Positions 17,501-24,728 of a stretch of 64,000 nucleotides of DNA are shown piece by piece. The DNA lies in NCBI RefSeq assembly GCF_002257695.2, contig NZ_CP155571.1; one strand, 5' to 3'. The notes below the pieces were generated by a model. It was not told where the DNA came from and searched no databases. It worked only from the letters and a program-made list of their open reading frames with translations. Positions within the stretch are counted from its first letter, which is position 1; each line of letters begins with the position of its first letter. This DNA comes from Sporomusa acidovorans (lineage in GTDB: Bacteria > Bacillota > Negativicutes > Sporomusales > Sporomusaceae). The position numbers were made by a program, and so were the translations under genes.

Positions 17501-18964
17501 GGTATAACTATAGGCTTTCATTGTGCCGTAGGTAAGGCCGACCTGCGGCTCCAGATACCAGCCGTTCGGCAGCTGTTTTTGATAGCCGTAGCGGACACCG
17601 GCGCCATAAGCCCAGGTGCTGTAGTCGTTTTCATACAACTCATCATCCGAGTCGTAGAATTTATAGTTGTTGCTCAGTTTGGAGCCGCGGACGGTCAGAT
17701 CGAGATAGTGCCCCTTGTCGCCGAGCCAGCTGGTATACAGGCCGATGCCGCCGCTCTTTAGATCACCGGCGGAGCTGCTGTAGAGCGCTGCGTCGGTGCC
17801 GCTTTCCATGCTATGCTGGTGAAAATCGGCATCCGAATTGAGCATACTGAGGAACAGGCCGGTATACAGCTTGCCGCCGAAAATCTTCCCCTCCCGCTGT
17901 TTGTCATAGCCGACCTGAATACCGTTGTAGCTCTGGTCAAAGCTGGAACCGTAGGCGCCGTCAAAGCTGTATTTGCCGCGCCAGACCTGCGCCCAGGCGC
18001 CGTCGGCCCCCTCGCTTTGGCCCCGCGCATTGGAGGCGCGCAGGTCTTCGCCCCGTTTCCAGAACAGACCGTCTTCCATCCGCCACAGATTGCGCATCGA
18101 CAGCTGGGCATTGGCCGCACTGAGCACGCCCTGGGAAATGAGATCGGTACGGGTGGCCGTCCAGTCTATATTGTAATATTTAGAAACAGCGCCAGTATAA
18201 GGATCAGTAGAAGGAACGGATGTTAATTCCGGCACAAATAGATACTTGTGTAGTGAATCGTCAATATAATAGGATTCTGCTGCAAAATTAAGGTTGTTGG
18301 CCACATTCGAATCTAAATTAGTGAGAGAAACAATATTACTGCTGCTGCCCGACAAATAGTTCGCCTGACTAGCTTCCCAGTCGGTGCCGCAAAAATATTT
18401 ACGATACCGGATCTGCACCCTGACCGTGGCGGAATCTTCGCCAGCGGCAAGTTGAGGATTATTAAACATAAAGCTATCCGAATAATCATTTTCGTTTACA
18501 TTCATGCGCAGAATTGCCCCGTCATGTAAAATAGCGTGGTAGGCTACAAAACCTCGATCGCTACGGGTATCGTTGCGGTTCCAAGTATTAGCCGGATAGT
18601 TTTCCCCGTATTTATAAGACATATCCACTAAGGCATCTTTGTACAGTTCAAAAGTCCCATTTACCAATTTAAGTGACGTTGCATCCATGGGGCGCCAGAT
18701 ACCGCCGCCTAACACGACGATATCGCCATTGTATTGAACATTCAAAACGCTGGGCCGTTCCTTGGTACCGGACCAGGTCGTCACTGTTTCGCCTGCCCCA
18801 ATGGTAAAGGACGTATTTTTCATATTTTTCAAGTCTGGTGTTGCATCGTTCAGAATTGCGCTCGCATATGCCGGCGATGTATAGAGCAAGGCCGACACTG
18901 CCAATGCCGCCAGCAGTGCCTGCCTTTTTTTCGTTCTGCCGTCTCGTTTCTTTAGTTTCCGCAA
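14573..18964 (-). CDS. Autotransporter-TonB-dependent receptor fusion, probable corrinoid receptor
   Basis: 1463 residues from a TTG at 18964 with AGGAGAG 8 bases upstream. Order: signal peptide 1-35 (LLAALAVSALLYTSPAYASA); passenger-like region 36-315; autotransporter barrel about 320-615, closing with NAGMSWRF; a Gln/Thr/Ala/Pro-rich linker about 616-762; TonB-box-like segment (APLVVEAKRP) near 767; plug about 785-895 (NLPDLLQTVPGVYV, IYIDGVLV, VERVEVYRGYVPARF, GGAINIVTKK); receptor barrel 900-1463 ending TVQYFF. Two complete outer-membrane barrels in one chain is highly unusual. Both barrel ends would face the periplasm, so the linker could span it. Three upstream cobalamin riboswitches point to B12 or another corrinoid as ligand (inference). 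An OmpH-like chaperone precedes it, probably in the same transcript. There is no frameshift or internal stop. Confidence 0.93.
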   Translation of the reverse strand: MRKLKKRDGRTKKRQALLAALAVSALLYTSPAYASAILNDATPDLKNMKNTSFTIGAGETVTTWSGTKERPSVLNVQYNGDIVVLGGGIWRPMDATSLKLVNGTFELYKDALVDMSYKYGENYPANTWNRNDTRSDRGFVAYHAILHDGAILRMNVNENDYSDSFMFNNPQLAAGEDSATVRVQIRYRKYFCGTDWEASQANYLSGSSSNIVSLTNLDSNVANNLNFAAESYYIDDSLHKYLFVPELTSVPSTDPYTGAVSKYYNIDWTATRTDLISQGVLSAANAQLSMRNLWRMEDGLFWKRGEDLRASNARGQSEGADGAWAQVWRGKYSFDGAYGSSFDQSYNGIQVGYDKQREGKIFGGKLYTGLFLSMLNSDADFHQHSMESGTDAALYSSSAGDLKSGGIGLYTSWLGDKGHYLDLTVRGSKLSNNYKFYDSDDELYENDYSTWAYGAGVRYGYQKQLPNGWYLEPQVGLTYGTMKAYSYTQANNMRYNQDKLEMLTGRMGVTAGRNFTNGDRKGRVYVKAAVNHDFKDGGSASADAMIYSSSYQKYVVGSSMAVDTLAGHDTWYEFALGTNLQTGKDKNAFVELTKTVGGKVNTDWQVNAGMSWRFNGPSSVERAAAQNVAFDRSMTAPEVSLAAKAAAKPQTTTAVGTKTAADKATQAAQPAQTNKTVQDGQTIQSGQEAAGTDKTVVGDKLTPPADQADQKTQASQEEQVKTGQAGQTEPAGLMDTDERPTTAAGTAGPETAPIVTGGNEPGSFTLAPLVVEAKRPDWEKNLSPGTVSVIHVPEYKGEMKNLPDLLQTVPGVYVQRLSGTGHYAVARVRGSSGGQVNIYIDGVLVNSSADAAVDLSTIPVENVERVEVYRGYVPARFAGSPLGGAINIVTKKPQESKGSISTGMRSFSGYTGNLELTAPLGEGSLLFALNRDQSQGDFRYDKHHPCGEVSDDVTESRWRMNNDYHNTDALLKWQDDHWFAKLTYKNNKTKLPESAYDYYVDMPLDEIKKHIGTSGNYDKYRKRCLETTKTELSLGRRQTAGNLEWGWKLDTSYQHKEAACAQFKPDSLAMLFATADNEFRNRRYEGAIDGSWKMGKNHLVEFLFDCSRETMKVDTNNFDVWPQNDSFTGVIDSYKQYFKTDYSTNNYFFQVQDTMTLNKSGNLFFTPVLRGQKMTMDVDLGDPDLREWKYSYGLGLKKVQNDHWTFRGTYGTYYKFPNFYELFGDGVNVRSRWEEYRSKKSDFMLDSYVEHGTSWDVSANWQGKALQADTDVTLTYFNRDVKNLSTYALDPYGYGYYSNLAAGKIQGVELESKMNWQRWNLLQSVTWNDSLITKSGMYNMVTKSESQAGKPFPWVPKWETNTRLSYRFPGDKLTVFGEYHYLGKTGVHFGETSALYDSLGLTNIGMKYDLNSTTKLTAGVNDLFNKGPEQLWRRTGAGPLDEIGNVSYPQQGRTYYMTVQYFF

Positions 18965-19191
18965 GGTTTTCTCTCTCCTATCTGTTGCTAATTGAATCAG
19001 CAGTACGCCGCCGCTGACTTCTTTTCTAAATGTCTTGTGTCAAGCCCTGGGTAGTTTCATTCAATGCCTGCTGCGCGTTTTTACTTCTCTGTGTCTTATT
19101 GTTCCTCTGCCCAGACCTTGCGCATCATCACCGGGTATTCTGCCGTCAGGTGCCGGCGGATGATGCCGCAATGTAACTACCGGCATGTGGG
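18965..19191. other. Spacer between ompH-like and receptor genes
   Basis: 227 bp without a supported gene or a clear terminator, so the two minus-strand genes are probably co-transcribed. The receptor's ribosome binding site lies at its left end. Confidence 0.4.
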
Positions 19192-19656
19192 CTACCGGGT
19201 CACCTTGCCAATGACATCAGCGGTGATGTCGGTGCCGCCGTAGACCACGGCCCCGGCGTCAAGGATCACGGTCAGGCCTTTTTCCGCGGCGACGGCCTTA
19301 ATGGCCGCTTCAATTTTGTCTCCCACCGGTTTCATCAGTTCGTCTTCCCGCTGGGCTTCCTGCTGCGCAAGCTTATCGCTGTAGGCTTTCTTGTCTGCCG
19401 GCGGCAGGCCTTTGGCATTGGCGTCATAGTCTTTTTGCGCCTCGGCCCGCATGGCCTGAATCCGGTTCATGAGATCCTGGATGCCGGGGTAGCCGGCGAA
19501 GACTTGCTGCCTGTTGACATAGCCGATTGATTGTCCGCTTTTCGCCGGGCTGGCCAGAGCTGCTGTCGGCATAAATACACCAACTATACCGAAGGCAAAA
19601 AATACGGCGATGATAGCGGTTATTTGTTTGCGTATTTGTGTATTGGTTTGTTTCAT
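19192..19656 (-). CDS. OmpH/Skp-like periplasmic chaperone
   Basis: 154 residues. A cleavable signal peptide (IIAVFFAFGIVGVFMPTAALA) is followed by the OmpH/Skp pattern: SIGYVNRQQVFAGYPGIQDL, a helical hairpin (MRAEAQKDYDANAKG, SDKLAQQEAQREDELM) and a C-terminal strand (KGLTVILDAGAVVYGGTDIT). Skp-type proteins hold unfolded outer-membrane proteins in the periplasm. It lies first after three cobalamin riboswitches and ahead of a two-barrel outer-membrane protein, so a dedicated folding helper for that protein is a reasonable inference. A GGAG lies 10 bases before the ATG. Many Negativicutes carry several copies of this family. Confidence 0.87.
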   Translation of the reverse strand: MKQTNTQIRKQITAIIAVFFAFGIVGVFMPTAALASPAKSGQSIGYVNRQQVFAGYPGIQDLMNRIQAMRAEAQKDYDANAKGLPPADKKAYSDKLAQQEAQREDELMKPVGDKIEAAIKAVAAEKGLTVILDAGAVVYGGTDITADVIGKVTR

Positions 19657-19731
19657 TGGTTATGCTCCTATCCTGTTCATTGTCGATACTGTCCCGCCTT
19701 CCCGGTCGCTTAGCAACTGCGGCTGGCAATA

Positions 19732-19754
19732 AAAAAAACTCCCTTACAGGAGTT
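19732..19754 (-). terminator. Intrinsic terminator of riboswitch 3 platform
   Basis: On the minus strand: AACTCC, loop TGTAAG, GGAGTT, then a run of T. It lies between the third cobalamin riboswitch and the ompH-like start codon, placed to act as its expression platform. Confidence 0.75.
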
Positions 19755-19881
19755 GATTATGTCAGGCCGGAGGGAATTCGGGTTCCAGGTGCTGCCGTAA
19801 TCCCCTTCCTGTCGCTCGCAGGTGCCGCAGCACGCTCTCCGCCGCAAAACGGCAGACTGACACGCTGCTATGGTGATCGCC

Positions 19882-20053
19882 GGACAGGCAGTTCTCCTGA
19901 CTCCGGTTCATCGCTCGTTTGCGTCTTCCCAAAGCTTGCGCTCCAGTGACCCAGTACGTTAGCCGTACTGCTGCAAATTTGCTCCCCGTTACAGTGGCGG
20001 GACCGCGCCGGTGTTGCACCGGTCTTCCCTATTAAGCCCCAAAGGGCACCTCT
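19882..20053 (-). promoter_or_regulatory. Cobalamin riboswitch, copy 3 (gene-proximal)
   Basis: The minus strand shows the core in order: AGGTGCCC, TTAATAGGGAAGACCGGTGC, GCGCGGTCCCGCCACTGTAA, GTCACTGG, GGGAAGACGC, GCGATGAACC and AGTCAGGAGAACTGCCTGTC. This is the cobalamin riboswitch (B12 box and paired elements). GTCACTG replaces the more usual GCCACTG. A hairpin with CCTGCGAGCGACAGG follows, then the terminator at 19732-19754. Confidence 0.93.
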
Positions 20054-20248
20054 CCCCACTTTATGTTGTTGTTTGGCTTTTGTCTTATGTTCCCTCCCTT
20101 GCCAGGCCGGAAAAAACGTCCGTTTCCTGCCCGTTTTTATGTGTTGCTCCGGTTCCCTCCTTTGCTGCTCGTTGCCTTGTGCAAGGATAAATGCTCACAC
20201 AAGCCCCCAATCCTCTCCCTGTTGATCGCAGGTCCGGCAAGGATGTCA

Positions 20249-20412
20249 GTACAGGCAGTTCTCCTGGCTCTCCGTCATCGTTAGCCCCGCCTTCCCGGCA
20301 GCTTTATCTCCTGCCAGTGGCCTTTTAGGGCTAACTCGGGCTTACAGTGGCGAAACCGCGCCGGCTTTCAACCGGTCTTCCCTATTGAGCCCTCTTGACA
20401 GGGCACCTGTAC
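20249..20412 (-). promoter_or_regulatory. Cobalamin riboswitch, copy 2 (middle)
   Basis: Minus strand core: CAGGTGCCCTG, CAATAGGGAAGACCGG, GCGCGGTTTCGCCACTGTAA, GGCCACTGG, GGGAAGGC, ACGATGACGG, GCCAGGAGAACTGCCTGT. It is close to the textbook consensus. No clear U-tract terminator was found between it and copy 3, so it may work on another platform or be partly decayed downstream. Confidence 0.95.
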
Positions 20413-20528
20413 CCGCTAAATTTTCATTCACTTAGTGCATCTGCTGCTATATCCGCTCTTCCCAATGGAGCAGCAGTTCATCAGAAACTCTTGTCCGAAA
20501 AAGCTTATCCATAACCACAAAATAAAAA

Positions 20529-20566
20529 AGAAGCCATCTTTGCCCGGTAGACAAGGAGGCTTCTTC
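20529..20566 (-). terminator. Intrinsic terminator of riboswitch 1 platform
   Basis: Minus strand AAGAAGCC, a 22-base loop, GGCTTCTT, then TTTTATTTT. It follows copy 1 and would stop the transcript before copies 2 and 3 when closed. Confidence 0.85.
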
Positions 20567-20740
20567 GCTGAGCCGGCACAGCCGGCATACCACACGCATG
20601 CAAATCTCCCTTCCTGTCGGTCGCAGGTTGCTACCATATTAACCCTATCTTGCGGATTCCAGCGGTGGATTTTTTGCAAAAAATCTTATCGCTATTCTCC
20701 TTACAGTCTTAGAGTCGTCACGGTACTAACGGTGATTGTC

Positions 20741-20898
20741 ATACAGGCAGTTCTCCTGGCTCTGGATCATCGCTCTGCCAAACCTTCCCAAGACGGTTAT
20801 GTCTCAGTGGCACAATCATGGCTTTGCTCTCCAATACAGTGGCGGGACCGCGCCGGCCTTAAACCGGCTTTTCTGTTAGGCCCTTACGGGCACCTATA
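20741..20898 (-). promoter_or_regulatory. Cobalamin riboswitch, copy 1 (promoter-proximal)
   Basis: Minus strand core: TAGGTGCCCG, CTAACAGAAAAGCCGG, GCGCGGTCCCGCCACTGTAT, GCCACTGAG, GGGAAGG, GCGATGATCC, GCCAGGAGAACTGCCTGT. It starts about 35 bases after the -10 box at 20931-20936. Its own terminator follows at 20529-20566. Confidence 0.95.
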
Positions 20899-20930
20899 CC
20901 AAATTATTTGATTTTCCTTTGTTTTACATT

Positions 20931-20959
20931 ATCATAGCACAAATTTTTCCTTTTGTCAT
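20931..20959 (-). promoter_or_regulatory. Promoter of the riboswitch-receptor operon
   Basis: ATGACA (-35, 20954-20959), 17-bp spacer, TATGAT (-10, 20931-20936), directly upstream of the first cobalamin riboswitch. No further promoter of similar quality was noticed between the three riboswitches. Confidence 0.75.
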
Positions 20960-21232
20960 ACCTTTTCTGTTTTATTTCGTTTTATTTTGACATTTTTCAC
21001 CTTTCATGTTTTGCTTGATTTCTATACCGGTAAATAAATCTTCATTTCGAAGAAGCAAAGGGACGTTTAATTTGCTTTCCTTAAAATTGATAGGGGTATT
21101 TTCACGTTCCAGTATATGCCATTAACTATCGTCAAATCCAGAGGGAAAAATTAAAAAATTTTATCGAGAAGCGCAGGTTACCAAATATACTTTGCGTTTC
21201 ATCGAAAAAATATAAAGCCTACTAGTATTCTC
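20960..21232. other. Intergenic region with IS-end-like remnant
   Basis: No gene. Minus strand 21085-21125 resembles 7100-7150, and AAAGGGACG at 21058-21066 echoes the RAYT end sequence. Probably scars of mobile elements. Confidence 0.35.
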
Positions 21233-21754
21233 TTATTTAATCCACTTTGCAATCAACATATTTACCTTGGGCTGGCTAATAGATTTTTTACCTCTGGCTA
21301 GTTCAGGTGCAATCTTTAAAGCGTCAACTATTTCTACATGGCCTGCTAAAACCATTTCATCAAGCAAATCCAAACCATCTTTACAAGACAAGCCTCGTGC
21401 TTCCGCTTCCTTACGTAGCTTTGAATCATGCGCAGCAAGATATACTACCTTAAAATGATTTAAACAACGTAATCCAAGTACAATGTTGCTGGCATCCGGT
21501 ACAGATAAACCGGAGCGTTTAGCCCTAATTTTCTGTATCGCAACAATCTCATTACTATCAAAACTTTCTATAGTAACCCCCAGTTGTTCAACTTCCTCCG
21601 TTGACGGAACGACCAGTTCATCCCAGACAAAATCGGGAACTCTTAACTGATAGGGAAGCTGTCCAATTTGTTCCAATAGTCCAAATTGATACAAGTCCAT
21701 CCACATGGATGAATCGACAATTAAGACAACACTTTTCTGCATGTTTGAATCCAC
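21233..21754 (-). CDS. PIN-like domain protein, probable toxin
   Basis: 173 residues with the PIN nuclease pattern: VLIVDSSMWMDL near the start, DFVWDELVVPS, VPDASNIVLGLR and AAHDSKLRKEAEARGLSCKD, which supply the acidic residues that bind metal. PIN toxins cut RNA. A GTG start at 21754 follows the stop of the XRE-ImmA gene with one base between them, so the two are translationally linked. XRE-Zn-peptidase plus PIN pairs are known as toxin-antitoxin-like modules. The C-terminal tail (KKSISQPKVNMLIAKWIK) is basic. It has not been shown that this one is toxic. Confidence 0.8.
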   Translation of the reverse strand: MDSNMQKSVVLIVDSSMWMDLYQFGLLEQIGQLPYQLRVPDFVWDELVVPSTEEVEQLGVTIESFDSNEIVAIQKIRAKRSGLSVPDASNIVLGLRCLNHFKVVYLAAHDSKLRKEAEARGLSCKDGLDLLDEMVLAGHVEIVDALKIAPELARGKKSISQPKVNMLIAKWIK

Positions 21755-21755
21755 G

Positions 21756-22823
21756 TTACATTACCTCACAGCATTCGCTATTAGGTAAATAATATAAAAA
21801 TTCACGGGCTTTCGACTGTGTGATGCACTGTTCTGCTACTGCGCGAGCAACAAGACGTTCAAAACGCTTCGCCTGTTCGGGAACAAACTGGTTAAATTCC
21901 TCGTCAGGCTCAATCCTGTGCCAGCCACGCTTGCGAAATTCCCTAAAAAACTTGTTGGCTGTATCTTCCGTTATAATCCCAAGGTCTTTCGCCCGATAAA
22001 CTAATGCTTGCATACTGAGCCCGTATTTTCTTTTTAGCTCAATTAACTCCTGCTTTCCAAAGCTAGTCCGTTTCTTACCTATATCCCGATAGGCGCTCAT
22101 TGCTGGAATTAAAAAAGCCCCTGCAAACCGGTTGGCAAATTTCTCTTCGTCTAGTTCGCAATTGACCAAGCTTTGCCGTTCAAGTAAATGAAAAACAATA
22201 TGCCCCAGTTCGTGCGCTAGGGTAAAACGGCTCCGTGCCAAGGGATACCGACTATTAGTAACAATTAAAAAGGCACCCTTTCCGTTTACGTAACTTACTG
22301 CGTCAAATTTATCGGGTCCGTCTATCAACAATACTTTGACCTCAATATCTTCTAATAGTTCCACCAAATCTTCAATGGCATCCTGACCAATCTGTAACCT
22401 CTCACGGAATTTCGGTACGAATTCTTCTAATTGATCAAGCTCGGTAATCGGAAAATTCAAACTACATACTGCCGCCTGAAAGTTGATATCTTGTTCTCCG
22501 ATTTCTAAATACTCCTCCAATTCTTGGTATTTTTCTGCCCAATCAAGCGCTTTTTCTAAAATTGCATCCATCTCACCCTTAGTCAGTTTATTTCGCTTGC
22601 GGTATCCCAACAAAGTAAGCTGAACTGTAGGCTCTTCAAAAAAATAGCTAACCGGTACTTTCAGCACTTTAGAAAGCTGAATTAATACTGTCGAGTTCGG
22701 TGCGACTTGATCTTTTTCGTATTTTGCTATAGCTGTATGAGACATCCCCATCCGCTCTGCAACATCTTTCAAGGTCATTTGAGCAGCTTTTCTGGCCGAC
22801 AATAATCTTTTTCCAATATTCAT
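21756..22823 (-). CDS. XRE regulator fused to ImmA/IrrE-type metallopeptidase
   Basis: 355 residues. Residues 1-65 are an XRE helix-turn-helix (MTLKDVAERMGMSHTAIAKY), then a linker, then an ImmA/IrrE (COG2856, DUF955) peptidase domain with the zinc motif HELGHIVFH near residue 205. Such proteins cleave or control repressors in mobile elements, or act as antitoxins to linked PIN or RES proteins. It is the first gene of a two-gene unit with the PIN protein. An integrase remnant lies 110 bp upstream, hinting that the pair came with an integrative element. Confidence 0.9.
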   Translation of the reverse strand: MNIGKRLLSARKAAQMTLKDVAERMGMSHTAIAKYEKDQVAPNSTVLIQLSKVLKVPVSYFFEEPTVQLTLLGYRKRNKLTKGEMDAILEKALDWAEKYQELEEYLEIGEQDINFQAAVCSLNFPITELDQLEEFVPKFRERLQIGQDAIEDLVELLEDIEVKVLLIDGPDKFDAVSYVNGKGAFLIVTNSRYPLARSRFTLAHELGHIVFHLLERQSLVNCELDEEKFANRFAGAFLIPAMSAYRDIGKKRTSFGKQELIELKRKYGLSMQALVYRAKDLGIITEDTANKFFREFRKRGWHRIEPDEEFNQFVPEQAKRFERLVARAVAEQCITQSKAREFLYYLPNSECCEVM

Positions 22824-22922
22824 GAAAGCTAACCTCCTTGTTTAATTATATTTTACACTCACAGTTTAATATATTCAATATCGTTATAATTTTATATTTT
22901 TAAACTAAAATTATTAAAATTA

Positions 22923-22953
22923 AAAAACAAAACCATTTAGCTGGTTTTGTTTT
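22923..22953. terminator. Bidirectional terminator
   Basis: AAAACAAAACCA, loop, TGGTTTTGTTTTTT. T-rich tracts on both sides allow use by either strand. It overlaps the end of the integrase remnant. Confidence 0.7.
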
Positions 22954-23104
22954 TTCTTTGAGCATTAACTTCCTTAGTAAACATGCCGTCTAACACTTTA
23001 ACGGCTTCTTGCATTTCCGGCAAAACATGGGCGTAGGTATCTTGTCTCATAGCTACCGTACTATGGCCTAGGCGCTCCGAAACATCTAACCTTTGAAAAA
23101 TCAT
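22937..23104 (-). pseudogene. C-terminal remnant of tyrosine integrase
   Basis: 55 codons on the minus strand reading RLDVSERLGHSTVAMRQDTY, then AHVLPEMQEAVKVLDGMF. This is the end of a phage/ICE tyrosine recombinase: the LGHST motif and the catalytic tyrosine in DTYAH are present, but the catalytic Arg-Lys-HxxR part is missing. It is a relic of an integrated element, probably the source of the adjacent XRE-ImmA and PIN genes. Confidence 0.85.
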
Positions 23105-23329
23105 AAATACCTTTTAATACTGTATTTACCAGTAAAATATAAAAAATCCTGCAATTATCCATTTATTTTGCAGGATTTGTCAATTGAGGCCTTCATTCTC
23201 TTTTTGCAGAAACTCATTTACCTCGTTGCCCGCTCCGGGACAACGAGGCGTTCTCTTCTAGGGCTCAAGGGGACGGAGTTGTCGACACCCCCGTCCTGTG
23301 CCGTCCCTGGCATTAGCTAATAACCATCT
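23105..23329. other. Intergenic region with REP-like sequence
   Basis: No gene. 23268-23315 contains GGGGACGG, GTCGACACCCCCGTCC and GCCGTCCC, a G+C-rich set of short complementary blocks like the REP-type repeats that RAYT enzymes act on. It is dissimilar to the RAYT units' own ends apart from the GGGAC core. Confidence 0.35.
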
Positions 23330-24376
23330 TCATGACAAAGACATCCTCATAAGCTCGTTGTGAATTTCAGGAAGTCCTTTATTAATGTCGTCCACTGTTG
23401 TGCGTGCCACGCTAAGGCGTATGCCTTTTTTATAATAATGACTGTTAACGAAACAATCAATTCCTGGAGTAACTAGAATGCTCTGTCGCCTTTTCAGATT
23501 TTCCACAAATTGGCTCTCATTAATGCGGTCAGGCAGTTTCAGATAGCTATAAAAACCACTCTCGCCTCCTACCCACTCCATTCCAAGCTTTGCTGCATCA
23601 ACAAAATGCGTTTTAAGACATTCAAGCCTTGAAAACAATTCATCTTTAACGGAAGATACATGTTTTTTTAACAGATTGCTGCGTATATAGATTTCTAAAG
23701 TAGATTGAGACACCAGAGATGGCGAGAAGTAGGAATGGTAATACGAATACCTTACATGTTCAGTAAATATGGGTAATAGGTGCGATGGAATAACGGTTAT
23801 ACCAATTCTAATCCAGGGTATTATTTTAATGAAACTTTTCAAGTAGATATGATGTTTATGATCACCGTAGGAGTATATGGGATCTCCATAGTTACCAAAC
23901 ATGATATCGCCGAAATAATCATCTTCTACTATATATACATCGTATTTTTCAGCCAGTCGCGCGATAGCTTTGCGCTGTTCCTTATTGTAACAAGTACCTA
24001 ACGGATTATGACTGCTGGGCACTGTGTAAAAAAATTTAATCTTTTCTTTCTTAAAGAGAGCCGCCAAAAAGTCTATATCAACTCCGTCTTTATCTCGTAG
24101 TATGCCAAGAATTTTTGCACCGTTAATTTTTAAAAAATTATTATAATACCTGAATGTAGGTTGTTCAATCAAAATAATGTCTTTCTTATTGGGAAAAGGC
24201 ATTTGGTTTAAAATGTTGAGAGCTTGCTGAACACCCAGATTGACAAAGATATTATCGGTAGCTGTGAATACTTGAAAATTAGCTAAGTATTTTGGCAATA
24301 GGTTTCTTAAAGAAGGAACACCGTAAAGCTTATGCCCAGCAAAACTATTTGTACTGCATGTCAACCGCCCGGTCAA
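23330..24376 (-). CDS. MocR aminotransferase-like domain (frame-separated)
   Basis: 348 residues of fold-type I aminotransferase as found in MocR/GntR regulators: SSHNPLGTCY, VEDDYFGDI and the PLP-lysine segment LKSFIKIIPWIRIG. The matching DNA-binding half lies just upstream in another frame (24345-24683); homology resumes at SFAGHKLYGVPSLRNLL. A one-base shift near 24346 separates the halves. MocR proteins sense amino acids or vitamers through PLP chemistry. It faces away from an MFS gene that it probably controlled. It may be a recent pseudogene or a sequence error. Confidence 0.85.
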   Translation of the reverse strand: MTGRLTCSTNSFAGHKLYGVPSLRNLLPKYLANFQVFTATDNIFVNLGVQQALNILNQMPFPNKKDIILIEQPTFRYYNNFLKINGAKILGILRDKDGVDIDFLAALFKKEKIKFFYTVPSSHNPLGTCYNKEQRKAIARLAEKYDVYIVEDDYFGDIMFGNYGDPIYSYGDHKHHIYLKSFIKIIPWIRIGITVIPSHLLPIFTEHVRYSYYHSYFSPSLVSQSTLEIYIRSNLLKKHVSSVKDELFSRLECLKTHFVDAAKLGMEWVGGESGFYSYLKLPDRINESQFVENLKRRQSILVTPGIDCFVNSHYYKKGIRLSVARTTVDDINKGLPEIHNELMRMSLS

Positions 24377-24683
24377 GACAGTGCTTCAGGTCGGGAATGT
24401 AGATATTACTAAACAACGGATTACCTCTAGAAAAATCAATTATATCAGTATGTTTCTGTTCTGTATTCGGGCGGTTCTCCACAACATAACATCCACTCTG
24501 GGGAACAGAATAGATCAAATGCTTGCTCTTTAAAGTGTCATACGCTTTCACTGCGGTACTTTTACTACATTGATAAGTAGCACATAATTCCCGGATAGAT
24601 GGTACTCTGTGACACTGTCGAAACCTACCTTCCTGTATGAATGTTTCCATGTCATCCGCAATTCGCTCGTATGCTTTCTTCAT
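24345..24683 (-). CDS. GntR/MocR N-terminal DNA-binding half (frameshifted gene)
   Basis: 112 residues from the ATG at 24683, preceded by GGGGG. The GntR winged helix is clear: CHRVPSIRELCATYQCSKST, AVKAYDTLKSKHLIYSVPQSG. After NPLFSNIYIPDLKHCLDRAV the frame stops at 24345, while the aminotransferase domain continues in the neighbouring frame. Together they would make a normal 460-residue MocR protein. Confidence 0.85.
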   Translation of the reverse strand: MKKAYERIADDMETFIQEGRFRQCHRVPSIRELCATYQCSKSTAVKAYDTLKSKHLIYSVPQSGCYVVENRPNTEQKHTDIIDFSRGNPLFSNIYIPDLKHCLDRAVDMQYK

Positions 24684-24728
24684 ACATTCAACCCCCAACT
24701 GTATCGGTACAGTAAGAGTATAACACAA

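Noticed and set aside
16793..17761. 322-codon + strand frame inside the receptor gene
   Set aside because: Antisense to the autotransporter-TonB fusion; biased composition, no ribosome site, no domain.
20488..20524. 21-codon minus-strand frame between riboswitch copies 1 and 2 as a leader peptide
   Set aside because: No ribosome binding site and no conserved feature; it starts in the terminator tail.
20435..20911. 158-codon + strand frame
   Set aside because: It is antisense to a cobalamin riboswitch and its terminator.
22980..23320. CRISPR- or attachment-like repeats near the integrase relic
   Set aside because: No direct repeat with a matching partner was found by eye; the G+C-rich blocks look REP-like.
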